The notes: generated by a model not told the origin, from the letters alone. Positions 43,610 to 52,241 are shown, counted from the stretch's first letter. The stretch: DNA of 64,000 nt from Spartobacteria bacterium (GCA_003167365.1 PMTM01000006.1:702391-766390); one strand, 5' to 3'. A program made the numbers and translations.

Positions 43610-44335
43610 ATGGCGCTCCGTATCGCGATGTGGTCGGGACCGCGCAACATTTCTACCGCGATGATGCGGTCGTGGGGGAATCGAGCCGACACTGTCGTGG
43701 TCGATGAGCCGTTTTACGCGTACTATTTAAGAGCGACCGGCAAGAAGCATCCCGGCGCAGACGAAGTGATCGCGAACGGCGAGACCGATTGGCGGAAAGT
43801 GGTCGAGCAATTAACGGGTCCGATGCCGAGTGGAAAGAACATCTTTTTCCAAAAACAAATGACGCACCATCAATTGCCTGAAGTAGATCGACGTTGGCTT
43901 GGCGCGCTCACGAACTGTTTCCTCATTCGCGACCCGGCCGAAGTGATCACCTCATATATAAAGAAGAACGACGATCCGACGGTGGAAGATCTAGGTTTTG
44001 TGCAGCAAGCCGAGATCTTCGATTGGGTTAATCAAAATACGGACCAGCGCCCTCCGGTTATCGACGCCAAGGATGTTCTGCAGAATCCGGAGCGAATGTT
44101 ACGACTTGTCTGCGAAACGGTCGGCATCGAATTCGACGACGCGATGCTTTCGTGGCCGCCGGGTTTGCGGGAAACCGACGGAGTCTGGGCCAAATACTGG
44201 TACCCCGAAGTGGCAAGATCGACATCGTTCCAGGCGTACCGGTCGAAGAACGAACCGGTGCCGGAACGGTTGCGCGAAATTCACGAACGCTGCCGAGAAT
44301 GTTATGACCGGCTCTATGAATACCGGCTGCACTAA
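43610..44335 (+). CDS. Sulfotransferase-like P-loop protein
   Basis: 241 residues. The N-terminal MWSGPRNISTAMMRSWGNR has the form of the 5'-phosphosulfate loop of sulfotransferases, and NCFLIRDPAEVITSYIKKND matches the 3'-phosphate-binding RDP region. The family is often annotated as sulfotransferase-like and is found next to class IV aminotransferases, as here (163 bp to the aminotransferase-like gene). The substrate is unknown. An inverted-repeat element begins 3 bp after its stop. Confidence 0.75.
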   Translation: MALRIAMWSGPRNISTAMMRSWGNRADTVVVDEPFYAYYLRATGKKHPGADEVIANGETDWRKVVEQLTGPMPSGKNIFFQKQMTHHQLPEVDRRWLGALTNCFLIRDPAEVITSYIKKNDDPTVEDLGFVQQAEIFDWVNQNTDQRPPVIDAKDVLQNPERMLRLVCETVGIEFDDAMLSWPPGLRETDGVWAKYWYPEVARSTSFQAYRSKNEPVPERLREIHERCRECYDRLYEYRLH

Positions 44336-44338
44336 GAA

Positions 44339-44494
44339 TTTAACCGCGGATTACGCTGATTTCGCTAATAGTTGCAGCCGTGGCCACGGTGTAGAGGCGC
44401 GTGTCCTCACGCGCAGATTTAATCAATTGCGGCTGAGACAGCCGCCACTGCACCAACTTGAATTCTTAGATAATCTGTGTCATCCGCGGTTAAA
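44339..44494. repeat. Inverted-repeat element between the sulfotransferase and aminotransferase genes
   Basis: Arms at 44339-44368 and 44466-44494 start with the same TTTAACCGCGGAT and diverge inward. They resemble the arms of the elements at 34678 and 54923. The 97-bp centre contains twin-hairpin copy B. The element fills nearly the whole intergenic space, beginning 3 bp after one stop codon and ending 3 bp before the next start. Confidence 0.6.
44388..44454. repeat. Dispersed twin-hairpin repeat, copy B (inverted)
   Basis: GCGCGTG-TCCT-CACGCGC at 44397-44414 and GCGGCTG-AGA-CAGCCGC at 44429-44445, i.e. copy A reversed, with GTGTAGAG at the left edge and CACTGCACC at the right. Nested inside the inverted-repeat element 44339-44494. 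Confidence 0.75.
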
Positions 44495-44497
44495 AAA

Positions 44498-45403
44498 ATG
44501 CTGCAAAAATTTAACGAGAAAAACCGCGACCTGATCGTCAACATCAACGGTCGGCTTGTCCATCGCGATGAGGCCGGGATCAGTCCGTTCGATTCCGCGG
44601 TGCAAGGCGGGGACGCGGTCTGGGAAGGATTGCGGCTTTACCACGGCCGCATCTTCAAGCTGCACGAGCATCTCGATCGGCTGCAGCGTTCCGCGACCGC
44701 GCTTTCATTCGCCGAAATTCCATCTCGCGAAAAGATCATCGACGAGATCAAGCGCACGCTCGCCGCCAACAAGATGCGCGACGGTGTGCATGTCCGTCTC
44801 ACGCTCACGCGCGGAGTGAAGATCACTTCCGGGATGGACCCGCGCCTGAATAAATCAGGGCCGACCTTGATCGTGCTCGCCGAACACAAGGCTCCGGTGT
44901 ATGCAAAAACAGGCCTAACGTTAATAGTAAGCGGCATTCGCCGCCCGCCGCCGGAGATTCTCGATCCGCAAATCCATCACGCCAATCTGCTAAACTCAAT
45001 CCTGGCCAAGATCGAAGCGAACAACGCCGGTGCGGATGACGCGCTCATGCTCGATGTGAACGGAAACGTCGCCGAGACCAACGCGACGCACCTCTTCATC
45101 GTGCGCAAAGGCGAGCTGGCCACAAGCCGCGTCGTCGCGTGTCCTGAAGGAATCACGCGTGCGACCGTGCTCGAGATTTGCGTCGCCGAAAAAATCCCGT
45201 GTGTCGAAGCGGATTTGAAACTCGACGACGCTTATCGCGCCGACGAGGTTTTTTGCACGGGAACGATGGGCGAACTCGCCGGCGTCACCAAGATCGATGA
45301 TAAAATCATCGGCGACGGCGAAGTCGGTCCGATGACGAAACGCTTAAGCGATCTCTACGCGCAACGCACCGCAACCGAAGGCGTCCAGTTTGTCGAGTTG
45401 TAG
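44498..45403 (+). CDS. Class IV aminotransferase-like protein lacking the PLP lysine
   Basis: 301 residues from ATG 44498; the GTG seven codons upstream lies in the repeat. The fold class IV pattern is clear (FDSAVQGGDAVWEGLRLYHG, HVRLTLTRGVK, NVAETNATHLFIV, CPEGITRATVLEI, EVFCTGTMGEL). At the site where D-amino-acid transaminases (IKSLNLLGN), PabC (LKHLNRLE) and IlvE (KAGGNYL) have the Schiff-base Lys, this protein reads IHHANLLN, with His at residue 160. It may therefore not be a normal transaminase. From memory, HHN-type sequences recur in this subfamily, so it is probably not a sequencing error. Confidence 0.8.
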   Translation: MLQKFNEKNRDLIVNINGRLVHRDEAGISPFDSAVQGGDAVWEGLRLYHGRIFKLHEHLDRLQRSATALSFAEIPSREKIIDEIKRTLAANKMRDGVHVRLTLTRGVKITSGMDPRLNKSGPTLIVLAEHKAPVYAKTGLTLIVSGIRRPPPEILDPQIHHANLLNSILAKIEANNAGADDALMLDVNGNVAETNATHLFIVRKGELATSRVVACPEGITRATVLEICVAEKIPCVEADLKLDDAYRADEVFCTGTMGELAGVTKIDDKIIGDGEVGPMTKRLSDLYAQRTATEGVQFVEL

Positions 45404-45407
45404 CGCT

Positions 45408-46301
45408 TCAGCGCATGCTGCGGCCGAGCTCACTCACGATCTCCACGTAGGCTTTCAGCGCAGTTGATGGGTTCCCCGGTTTCCATGCGATACACGATTC
45501 CGTCTCTACGGCGGGCTTCAACGGCCGGAAGACAACGCTCTCGTGAGGGAGTTTTTTCACCTGTTCGGGTAAGAGGGCGACCCCGAGGCCGGCGGCGACC
45601 GATTGAATCACCGTCCGTTCGATATCTGCGTCCTGAAGAACCCTGGGGCTAAAGCCGACGCGTTGGCACGTCCCAGTCAGCCAGTCACGGTAACCCGGGT
45701 AGCTGGATTCCGACATCCCGATGAAAAACATTGGTTCAAGCTCTTTCAGTTTGACCATCGGTTTGCTCGCCACCGGGTGATTTTTTGGCAAAGCCGCGAC
45801 TACGTTGTAGGATGCGATCGAGCGAAACTCCAAGCCGCGTTGCTCGATGGCTTCCCGTAATCCGACGAAACCCAGGTCGATCCTACCATCCTCGATGGCG
45901 TGAAATTGATCGCCACATGTCATATCGAAAAGGTTGATCGAAACGGTGGGGTAGGAACGTTGGAACGAGGCGAGGGTAACCGGAAGCAAGTCGTAAAAAA
46001 GATTAGCCACGTAGCCGATGTTGAGGGCGGTGATTTCACGCCGGCTCAAATGCTGCACGGACTCGACAATCTCCTCGGCCAGACTGAGCACACGTTTCGC
46101 GTCCAAGAGGAACGCGCGGCCCTCGTCGGTTAAGCTCACCTTTTGTTTCGTTCGATCGAGCAGGCGGACGCCGATCTCATCCTCTAAGTCTCTTATTTGC
46201 CGGGTGAGCGAAGGTTGCGCGAGATGAAGCTTCTCGGCGCCTTTCGTAAAACTAAGCGCCTCTGCGACTGCGACGAAATATCGCAAATGTCGAAGGTCCA
46301 T
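45408..46301 (-). CDS. LysR-family transcriptional regulator
   Basis: 297 residues. The N-terminal winged HTH is canonical (HLRYFVAVAEALSFTKGAEKLHLAQPSLTRQIRDLE) and the C-terminal effector domain of periplasmic-binding-protein type follows. The sequence is close to the CatR/CbnR/BenM side of the family. It is divergent from the OsmC/sensor-kinase genes, so it may control them, perhaps in response to an aromatic compound or oxidant; the inducer cannot be inferred. Confidence 0.9.
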   Translation of the reverse strand: MDLRHLRYFVAVAEALSFTKGAEKLHLAQPSLTRQIRDLEDEIGVRLLDRTKQKVSLTDEGRAFLLDAKRVLSLAEEIVESVQHLSRREITALNIGYVANLFYDLLPVTLASFQRSYPTVSINLFDMTCGDQFHAIEDGRIDLGFVGLREAIEQRGLEFRSIASYNVVAALPKNHPVASKPMVKLKELEPMFFIGMSESSYPGYRDWLTGTCQRVGFSPRVLQDADIERTVIQSVAAGLGVALLPEQVKKLPHESVVFRPLKPAVETESCIAWKPGNPSTALKAYVEIVSELGRSMR

Positions 46302-46393
46302 GGCGGGGATGAGATGGTTAATTCTAACCGGCTCTCGCCGGGGAACCCAACAAAAATAGGCAGCTTCGTCAGGCCTGCAATCACTTTTTTTAC

Positions 46394-46472
46394 CAAGGTA
46401 TGAAGGCGACTTAAACCGTCTCGGGGCTGCGTTTTATGCCTTTTCGCTATCACCGTCGAAGGAACAAGGTAT
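46394..46472. promoter_or_regulatory. Repeated CAAGGTAT motifs in the LysR/OsmC intergenic region
   Basis: CAAGGTAT occurs at 46394-46401 (within the short palindromic setting TACCAAGGTA) and again at 46465-46472, 71 bp apart, about seven helical turns. Candidate regulator-binding sites for the divergent genes; weak evidence because the motif is short. Confidence 0.2.
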
Positions 46473-46510
46473 TGGCCGCCGGACGAGAGCGCCGTAATAA
46501 TAGTCACGCC

Positions 46511-46960
46511 ATGGCCATTCGCTCGTCGTCAAAGATGAATCGAAGTGCTTCAGTTATCTGGGAAGGAAACCTCCGGGAAGGATGCGGTAAGCTCAGTACC
46601 GAGAGCGGGGTGTTGTTCAATACCCAATACTCGTTTCGGACCCGCTTCGACGAAGGAATCGGAACCAACCCAGACGAGCTCATCGCCGCCTCGCTCGGTG
46701 GCTGTTTTTCTATGGCGCTCTCGAAAGAGCTGGCGCTTTCCGGACTCCATGCCGAGCGCATCGATACCACGGCGACCGCCACCCTGGAAGAACTCGCGGC
46801 CGGTTGGACGCTCACGCGCATTCAACTCGACGTTCGGGCAAAGGTGCCGCACGCGACGCAGGATCATTTCATCGATGCCGCTTTGGCGGCGAAGACAAAG
46901 TGTCCCATGGCGCGGTTGCTCAACACGAACATTTCCATGACCGCCCACCTCGATACATGA
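46511..46960 (+). CDS. OsmC-family peroxiredoxin-like protein, copy 2
   Basis: 149 residues from ATG 46511, chosen so that the family start (RSASVIWEGNLREG) is near the N-terminus. The redox Cys are in LGGCFSMALSKELALSG and AKTKCPMARLLNTN; the Arg and Glu of the active site are in RTRFDEGIGTNPDELIAAS. It is about half identical to copy 1 at 38323 in the conserved blocks. The stop overlaps the histidine kinase start by ATGA, so a thiol peroxidase and a sensor kinase are translated together. Confidence 0.85.
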   Translation: MAIRSSSKMNRSASVIWEGNLREGCGKLSTESGVLFNTQYSFRTRFDEGIGTNPDELIAASLGGCFSMALSKELALSGLHAERIDTTATATLEELAAGWTLTRIQLDVRAKVPHATQDHFIDAALAAKTKCPMARLLNTNISMTAHLDT

Positions 46961-48576
46961 AAAACGGCAACGCCAAATTGGGCAGCCGAGCCTCCAAGAA
47001 TGGGCACGCAAAGCCAAGGGACCTTGCTTTGCGTACTTCCGAACTGCGCTATCGCCGATTATTCGAATCGGCGCAGGATGGAATCCTGATTCTGGATGGC
47101 GAGACCGGCGAGATCATCGATGTGAACCCATTTCTTCTCGATCTCTTGAATTACCATTTTCGAGACATGGTAGGCCTCAAGCTCTGGGAGATCGGCCAAT
47201 TTAGGGACGTCGCCGCAAACCGCGAGGCCTTCGAAAAACTACAGAAAACCCAATACATCCGGTATGAAGACCTTCCCTTGGTTACGAAGGACGGAAAGAA
47301 GATCCAGGTCGAGTTCGTGAGCAACGTTTACCTGGTCGATGGCCAGAAGATCATTCAATGCAATATCCGCGATATCAGTGACCGCGCGAAAGTGCAGGAG
47401 GTGTCGCAGACGCACCTGACCGCGCTGTTGGTTGAGAACAAAACAAAAGACGAATTCCTGGCCGCTCTTTCGCACGAACTGCGAACTCCGCTCAGCGCCA
47501 TCTCGTCGATGCTCGACGTATTGGAATTGCAACAGAACCTGGCGAACATGTCGCAGGTCGAGACCCCGCCGGAATTGGATAGGTCGGGCCTGGCGCTCAT
47601 TCGTCGCAACGTCCACATCCTGGTCAGTCTCATTAACGAATTGCTCGATCTGACCCACATCTCGCGCGGCGATGTTCATCTCGAGCTGGCCACCATCGAC
47701 GCGCATCATGCGGTCGGGGATGCGCTTCGCGATTTGTCGGTCCAGATCAAAGCCAAAAGAATTGATCTGCGCGTCAACCTCCGGGCGGAGTTTCGCCACA
47801 TCAAAGTAGATGGCGCAAAATTTCACCGGATCATTACCAATTTAATGGGCAACGCGATCAAGTTCACACCGGTCGATGGGAAAATTCGGGTGACGACGAC
47901 AAACGCACCCAACGAGGATCTCGTCATCGAAATCTCCGATAGCGGAATGGGAATTGATTCAGAATCGCTTTCCCGCATTTTTTCCCCCTTTGAGCAGGGT
48001 GATATTTCCACCCGCCGGCGCTTCGGCGGTTTGGGTTTGGGACTCTCGATCTCAAAGAGCCTGGCTGAAGCTCATGGCGCCACGCTCGAAGCTGAAAGTG
48101 AAGGACAAGACAACGGCTCGACCTTCAGGCTGCGGTTCAAAACCGAGCAGATTTTTCCGGGTGAACTCGTCCTAATGTCTCAGCCCATTTTGGTAGCGTC
48201 GATGCGCGTCCTTCTGGTTGAGGATCACGCCGATACTCGCGAGTGCTTGCATCGCCTCCTGGAATCGGGTGGCCATACGGTCCGCTCAGTAGAGGATGTG
48301 CGGAGCGCGATCAAATGGAGCGAGCGCGAGAAATATGACCTCCTCATTGCCGATGTCGGTCTGCCCGACCGGAGCGGTTTGGAACTCTTGCGGGAACTTC
48401 GCCAGCGCGACCCGCAGTTGCTGGCCATTGCCTTGAGCGGCTACGGAATGCCACAAGATTTCGTCAATAGTAAAGAAGCCGGGTTTGTCCAGCATTTCGT
48501 CAAACCGGTGGATGTGCACAAATTGCATGCGGTCATCAATTCGTTGGCCACGGGCAAAGCATTCGCGAGTAGTTGA
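46957..48576 (+). CDS. Hybrid histidine kinase (PAS-HisKA-HATPase-REC), cytoplasmic
   Basis: 539 residues from the ATG overlapping the osmC stop. No membrane helix is visible. A PAS domain lies at about 27-140 (RRLFESAQDGILILDGETGE). HisKA has the phospho-acceptor His at about 173 (FLAALSHELRTPLSAI), and the ATPase domain has N-box HRIITNLMGNAIKF, DSGMGID and FGGLGLGLSIS. The C-terminal receiver (from MRVLLVEDHADTRE, about 415) has its Asp in LLIADVGLPDRSG. There is no Hpt or DNA-binding output, so phosphate must go to an outside partner. Coupling to OsmC suggests redox or peroxide signalling. Confidence 0.9.
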   Translation: MKNGNAKLGSRASKNGHAKPRDLALRTSELRYRRLFESAQDGILILDGETGEIIDVNPFLLDLLNYHFRDMVGLKLWEIGQFRDVAANREAFEKLQKTQYIRYEDLPLVTKDGKKIQVEFVSNVYLVDGQKIIQCNIRDISDRAKVQEVSQTHLTALLVENKTKDEFLAALSHELRTPLSAISSMLDVLELQQNLANMSQVETPPELDRSGLALIRRNVHILVSLINELLDLTHISRGDVHLELATIDAHHAVGDALRDLSVQIKAKRIDLRVNLRAEFRHIKVDGAKFHRIITNLMGNAIKFTPVDGKIRVTTTNAPNEDLVIEISDSGMGIDSESLSRIFSPFEQGDISTRRRFGGLGLGLSISKSLAEAHGATLEAESEGQDNGSTFRLRFKTEQIFPGELVLMSQPILVASMRVLLVEDHADTRECLHRLLESGGHTVRSVEDVRSAIKWSEREKYDLLIADVGLPDRSGLELLRELRQRDPQLLAIALSGYGMPQDFVNSKEAGFVQHFVKPVDVHKLHAVINSLATGKAFASS

Positions 48577-48647
48577 GTGAGACTTCGGCGACTGGATCAG
48601 GAAACTGCATAACGCACGGCGACAAACGGTGATCGAGTTGCCGAGTA

Positions 48648-48680
48648 ATGTAGTGGCGGCTGTCTCAGCCGCAAAAATTG
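48648..48680. repeat. Dispersed hairpin repeat, half copy C
   Basis: Contains only the first hairpin of copy A (GCGGCTG-TCT-CAGCCGC, 48656-48672) preceded by TGTAGTG, in the same orientation. The permease remnant at 48665-48766 breaks off at this repeat. Confidence 0.6.
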
Positions 48681-48766
48681 TGCAGCGTCAGCGTGATCAG
48701 CGCCAGCAAAATGAAACCGGGCGACTTAAGCAATTGGCGAAACGCAAAACGAAGATCGCTCATCAT
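48665..48766 (-). pseudogene. N-terminal remnant of an MacB/ADOP-type ABC permease
   Basis: From ATG 48766 the reverse strand reads MSDLRFAFRQLLKSPGFILL and a few more residues before diverging at about 48683 and stopping at 48665. That is the characteristic opening of the large permeases of the MacB-like (ADOP) group found in Acidobacteria and Verrucomicrobia, which normally continue for 800 residues. Only about 28 codons remain, ending where repeat copy C begins. I read it as the broken 5' end of a deleted gene. The rest of 48577-48878 holds the repeat and the terminator. Confidence 0.55.
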
Positions 48767-48822
48767 AGGCGTAATGGTCCTTATCTATAAAGATGCGCCT
48801 ACCGGCGCAATCGGATTCAATT

Positions 48823-48857
48823 AAAGAGACGCCGCTGTCGGGCGTTATTGTCTCTTT
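48823..48857 (-). terminator. Terminator-like hairpin downstream of the autotransporter gene
   Basis: Arms AAAGAGAC (48823-48830) and GTCTCTTT (48850-48857) enclose a second GCC/GGC pair. On the reverse strand the structure ends in TCTCTTTAATT, a short T-rich tract, 20 bp after the autotransporter stop. Confidence 0.5.
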
Positions 48858-48878
48858 GATTAGTGGAAGCTGGCGAGA

Positions 48879-51800
48879 CTAGAACCCGATGCGAAGTCCG
48901 CCGCTGACGGCGTTATTGTCGTAGTTGTTACGACCGAGCACGCCGTCGTAGTAAACGTAAGTCGAAAAGCGGTTGTTCCACTGCATGTTCATGCCCGTGC
49001 CGACCAGCGCGGAGTCGCGGCCGATGTCGGGTCCGCGCACCCGGAAAACACCGCCCGCTCCGGAGGCAAGCTGCGAATCAACCTGGTAAGCGCTGTCGCA
49101 GTATTCGTGTTGATAGCCCGCCCGCACTTCCGGCCGGAAGATGAAGTGACCCGCTTTGATATCGTAGGAAGCGTGCAGTCCAGTCGTGGTCCGGAACGAG
49201 TTCTCGTCCTGGTCCTGAATTATCAAAGGCGCGAGCGAACCGGTTTCAGTGAACTGGTCGATACTGACATTGGTGTACTGCACGCTTGACCAGGTCCCGA
49301 TGGTCAAACAGCCAAAGGTCCAATCGGAGCCGTAGGAGATCATGGCGTTGAACTCGCTCCCGTCAGTGCTGCCGCGAACCAACTCATCTTGCAGTCCGGT
49401 GCGGCGCGTATCGTAACTGTTGAAGCCGCCGCCCACTGCGCCATCAACATAGAATTTGCTGCCGAAAAGTCCTTTGCCAAAAACCGTGGCGTAAGCGCCG
49501 ACCTTCCCGCCATCGACATCCACTCGGCCGTCATCGACTAGATCGGCGGTGCTCCTGGAATAACCGGCATCAATGCCAATGGCGAAGTTGTTACACAACC
49601 GGTAATCGGCGCCAACGGTAACGTCACCCGTAGTGATGTCGTAGCCGGGAGCATTGGAATCGTCGTTACCCACGTTGACGAAATCGCCCGTGCCGGTGAC
49701 GAACACGCCCCAGCGATTGTCGGGCGCGGGGGTATAGACATCGCGCGTGCTTTTGTCGGGGAGTGATCCTTTGCCGTCGGAGTCCTTGCTATAATCTTTC
49801 CCGCTCACTTGCGGCACGAACCCGTTGGCGCAAAAACCATTGGAGCCGGCGCGGATGTCGTCCATGCGCCGCTGCAAGTTGTCGTTTTGCACGACGGCCT
49901 GGGAGAATCCGATCTCATATATAGATGCGAGTTCTTCCGGTGCGATCAAATCGTAGTCGTGCGGTAGATTGCCCATCGGCTCATTGCCTAGAAAACCAAT
50001 CAACGCCGCCGCCGCCGGATCGTTGACGGCGCTGTCTATATTGTGAGCAACGGATTTTTGATTGGGCGTAAGGGCCTGGGAAGAGAACGAATTCAGCAGC
50101 GCAAACACCACCCGCACATCGCTGGTATCGTAGAAAACCTGCGGCCGAATCAGGCCCGGGAAGTTGTCAGTCACAGGAAAGAATTGTCCACTGTTATTGA
50201 TGGCACTGTGGGTCATGATGATGACCTGATCGCCGTTCACTGGAGTGAAATTGTTTAACCGCACCAATTGCAACGTGCCGGCCAAGGTCACAGAACTATC
50301 GACCGCGAGCAGATCGTGCTGGGCCGGAGCGAGGCCACCGATGTCGATACGAAGCGTCGCTGAGTTTGTCTGGTCGTAGGTGCCGACAATGGTCAGCGTT
50401 CCGGGTCCCGCCCCGGGACTGCCGGGACTGATGATTCCGTTGTTAGAAGCACTCGCGTTGATTAGTCCACTTCCTGCGAGAGTGCCACCCGGATCGACCG
50501 TCGTAGAACTGACAATAGAGCCGTCAATCTGCAACACGCCGCCATCGATATGCGTGACGCCAGTATAGGTGTTGCCGCCACTCATAATCAACGTGCCGGT
50601 GCCCACTTTGGTTAACGAGCCGCCCGTCCCGCCGTTTTCGCCGCCATCCTGGATCACCCCCGAAAATATTGTGCTGAGATTGTTACTGCCCACGCTCAGG
50701 TTGTGGGATCCGAGGAACACATTCCCGGTTCCTTCGATGGAGCCCACGGTCACGTTCGGAGTGGCCAGAGCGCGGTCGCTGATGTCGAGAAAACCGTTGC
50801 CGAAAACCTCGACTCGGGAAGTATCGCCGGTCGAACTAACGAAGAAAAAAATCCCGCCGCCCTGGCCGGGACCGCCGTTGGCGATGAGTGTTGCGCTGTT
50901 TGCGGCCGAAGTGTCCCAGAAAGCGGTGAAACCACCGAATGCGCCGATAACCGTGCCGGCGTTTGCAGTCAGAGTGGCGTTGTTTGCGGTTGAGCTGTTG
51001 AAAAATTCCGTTTGCCCACCGGCGGCATTAAGCCCCGAGCCGCCATTCGTCGTAAACGTGCCATGGTCAGCGCTCGAGCTGTTGTGGAAGTCCGTAACTC
51101 CGGGAATGGCGCCGTTAACCGTGCCGCCGTTAGTAATAAACATTCCATGGCTCGCAGTCGAGCTATCAAAGAAGTCGATGCGGCCGCCGCCTGCGCCGCT
51201 GACCGTGCCGGCGTTGGTCATGAAAGTGCCATTGCCCGCGATCGAGGTGTCGTGGAAGATCGTGGAGCCGCCGCCTGCGCCGTTGACCGTGCCGCCGTTG
51301 TTGGTGATCGCCGCACTGCCCGCGGTCGAGGTGTTGTTGAATTCTGTTAAGCCGGCGCCTTCGCCGCTGACCGTGCCGGCGTTGTTGGTGATCGTGGCAC
51401 TGCCCGCGGTCGAACTATTATCGAAATAGGTTATGCCGCCCGCTGCGCCGTTGGCCGTTCCGGCGTTGTTACTGATGGTCGCGCTGCCCGCCGTCGCGCT
51501 CTCGTCAAAGAGCGTAACGCCCGGTCCATTGCCACCGAACGTGTCGCCGTTGTTGTTAATGGTGGCGTTAGCTGCGGTGGCGGCACCCTCGAAATACGTT
51601 TCGCCGCCCTGTGCATTGCTGACTGCGGCACCATTGTTATTGATGGTGGCGCTGCCCGCACTCGCGTTGGTCTGAAAATCTGTTTGGCCGCCGCCTGCGC
51701 CGCTGACCGTTCCGGCGTTGTTATTGATAGTGGCGCCGCCTGCACTCGAGCTGCCCTCAAAAAACAGGTTGGCGCCCTCTCGTCCACTGAGCACGGCGCC

Positions 51801-52241
51801 ATCGTTCGTTATGGTAGTAAAGTTTCCCGCCGTGGCGCTGTTCTCAAAGGCGATCGCTCCTAAACTGCCGGCCCCGTCAACAGCCACGACAAAATTCTGT
51901 GTCAAAGCGGAATTGTTGGTGATGCCCACGCCGCTGATGGTCAATTCGAAAGTGGGGCTGGCGGTAATGGTGTAGGCGCTGGCCGTGGGGTTAAAAATGA
52001 TGCCGTTGACTTCGGTGTTAGCTGAAAGAGAAACACTTGTGGTACCGGACAAATCGAAGGTCGCCGTGTCCGCTGGGCCGTTAGGCACCGTAGCGGGTGT
52101 CCAGTTAGTGGCGGTATTCCAGTCGCCGGTGCCGAAAATATCCCACTGAGCGCTGCCGGCGAAAAGCGAGCCAGCAAAAATGACGGTGAAAACGAGCGCC
52201 AACAGGCAGCGAAAAGTAAAATCGAATCGGTTCTTCATCAT
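48879..52241 (-). CDS. Autotransporter with repeat-rich passenger (type Va)
   Basis: 1120 residues. A signal peptide (FDFTFRCLLALVFTVIFAGS, cut near SLFA) is followed by a beta-helical passenger. From about residue 132 to 465 it is made of twelve tandem 28-residue repeats of the form F-x2-S-S-T-A-G-S-A-T-I-T-N-N-A-G-T-V-x-G-A-G-G. A PATR-type segment follows (GTGTLIMSGGNTYTGVTHID). The last 290 residues are an autotransporter beta-barrel with alternating strands, ending in the typical aromatic (GGLRIGF). It should expose the passenger on the cell surface, perhaps for adhesion. No passenger protease motif seen. Confidence 0.88.
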   Translation of the reverse strand: MMKNRFDFTFRCLLALVFTVIFAGSLFAGSAQWDIFGTGDWNTATNWTPATVPNGPADTATFDLSGTTSVSLSANTEVNGIIFNPTASAYTITASPTFELTISGVGITNNSALTQNFVVAVDGAGSLGAIAFENSATAGNFTTITNDGAVLSGREGANLFFEGSSSAGGATINNNAGTVSGAGGGQTDFQTNASAGSATINNNGAAVSNAQGGETYFEGAATAANATINNNGDTFGGNGPGVTLFDESATAGSATISNNAGTANGAAGGITYFDNSSTAGSATITNNAGTVSGEGAGLTEFNNTSTAGSAAITNNGGTVNGAGGGSTIFHDTSIAGNGTFMTNAGTVSGAGGGRIDFFDSSTASHGMFITNGGTVNGAIPGVTDFHNSSSADHGTFTTNGGSGLNAAGGQTEFFNSSTANNATLTANAGTVIGAFGGFTAFWDTSAANSATLIANGGPGQGGGIFFFVSSTGDTSRVEVFGNGFLDISDRALATPNVTVGSIEGTGNVFLGSHNLSVGSNNLSTIFSGVIQDGGENGGTGGSLTKVGTGTLIMSGGNTYTGVTHIDGGVLQIDGSIVSSTTVDPGGTLAGSGLINASASNNGIISPGSPGAGPGTLTIVGTYDQTNSATLRIDIGGLAPAQHDLLAVDSSVTLAGTLQLVRLNNFTPVNGDQVIIMTHSAINNSGQFFPVTDNFPGLIRPQVFYDTSDVRVVFALLNSFSSQALTPNQKSVAHNIDSAVNDPAAAALIGFLGNEPMGNLPHDYDLIAPEELASIYEIGFSQAVVQNDNLQRRMDDIRAGSNGFCANGFVPQVSGKDYSKDSDGKGSLPDKSTRDVYTPAPDNRWGVFVTGTGDFVNVGNDDSNAPGYDITTGDVTVGADYRLCNNFAIGIDAGYSRSTADLVDDGRVDVDGGKVGAYATVFGKGLFGSKFYVDGAVGGGFNSYDTRRTGLQDELVRGSTDGSEFNAMISYGSDWTFGCLTIGTWSSVQYTNVSIDQFTETGSLAPLIIQDQDENSFRTTTGLHASYDIKAGHFIFRPEVRAGYQHEYCDSAYQVDSQLASGAGGVFRVRGPDIGRDSALVGTGMNMQWNNRFSTYVYYDGVLGRNNYDNNAVSGGLRIGF
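50841..51848 (-). repeat. Tandem repeats coding for twelve 28-residue units
   Basis: About 84-bp units inside the autotransporter gene (passenger residues about 132-467). They are recognisable by the repeated antisense of GCGGGCAGTGCG and NNAGTVSGAGGG-type codons. Units vary most at their start and least in the AGSATI-NNAGTV core, as expected for an expanding and diverging beta-helix. Confidence 0.75.

Noticed and set aside
50569-51429. A 286-codon plus-strand frame opposite the autotransporter repeats
   Set aside because: It is an antisense shadow of the Gly/Ala/Asn-rich repeats; composition is low-complexity Pro/Val/Ala and no domain or ribosome site is seen.
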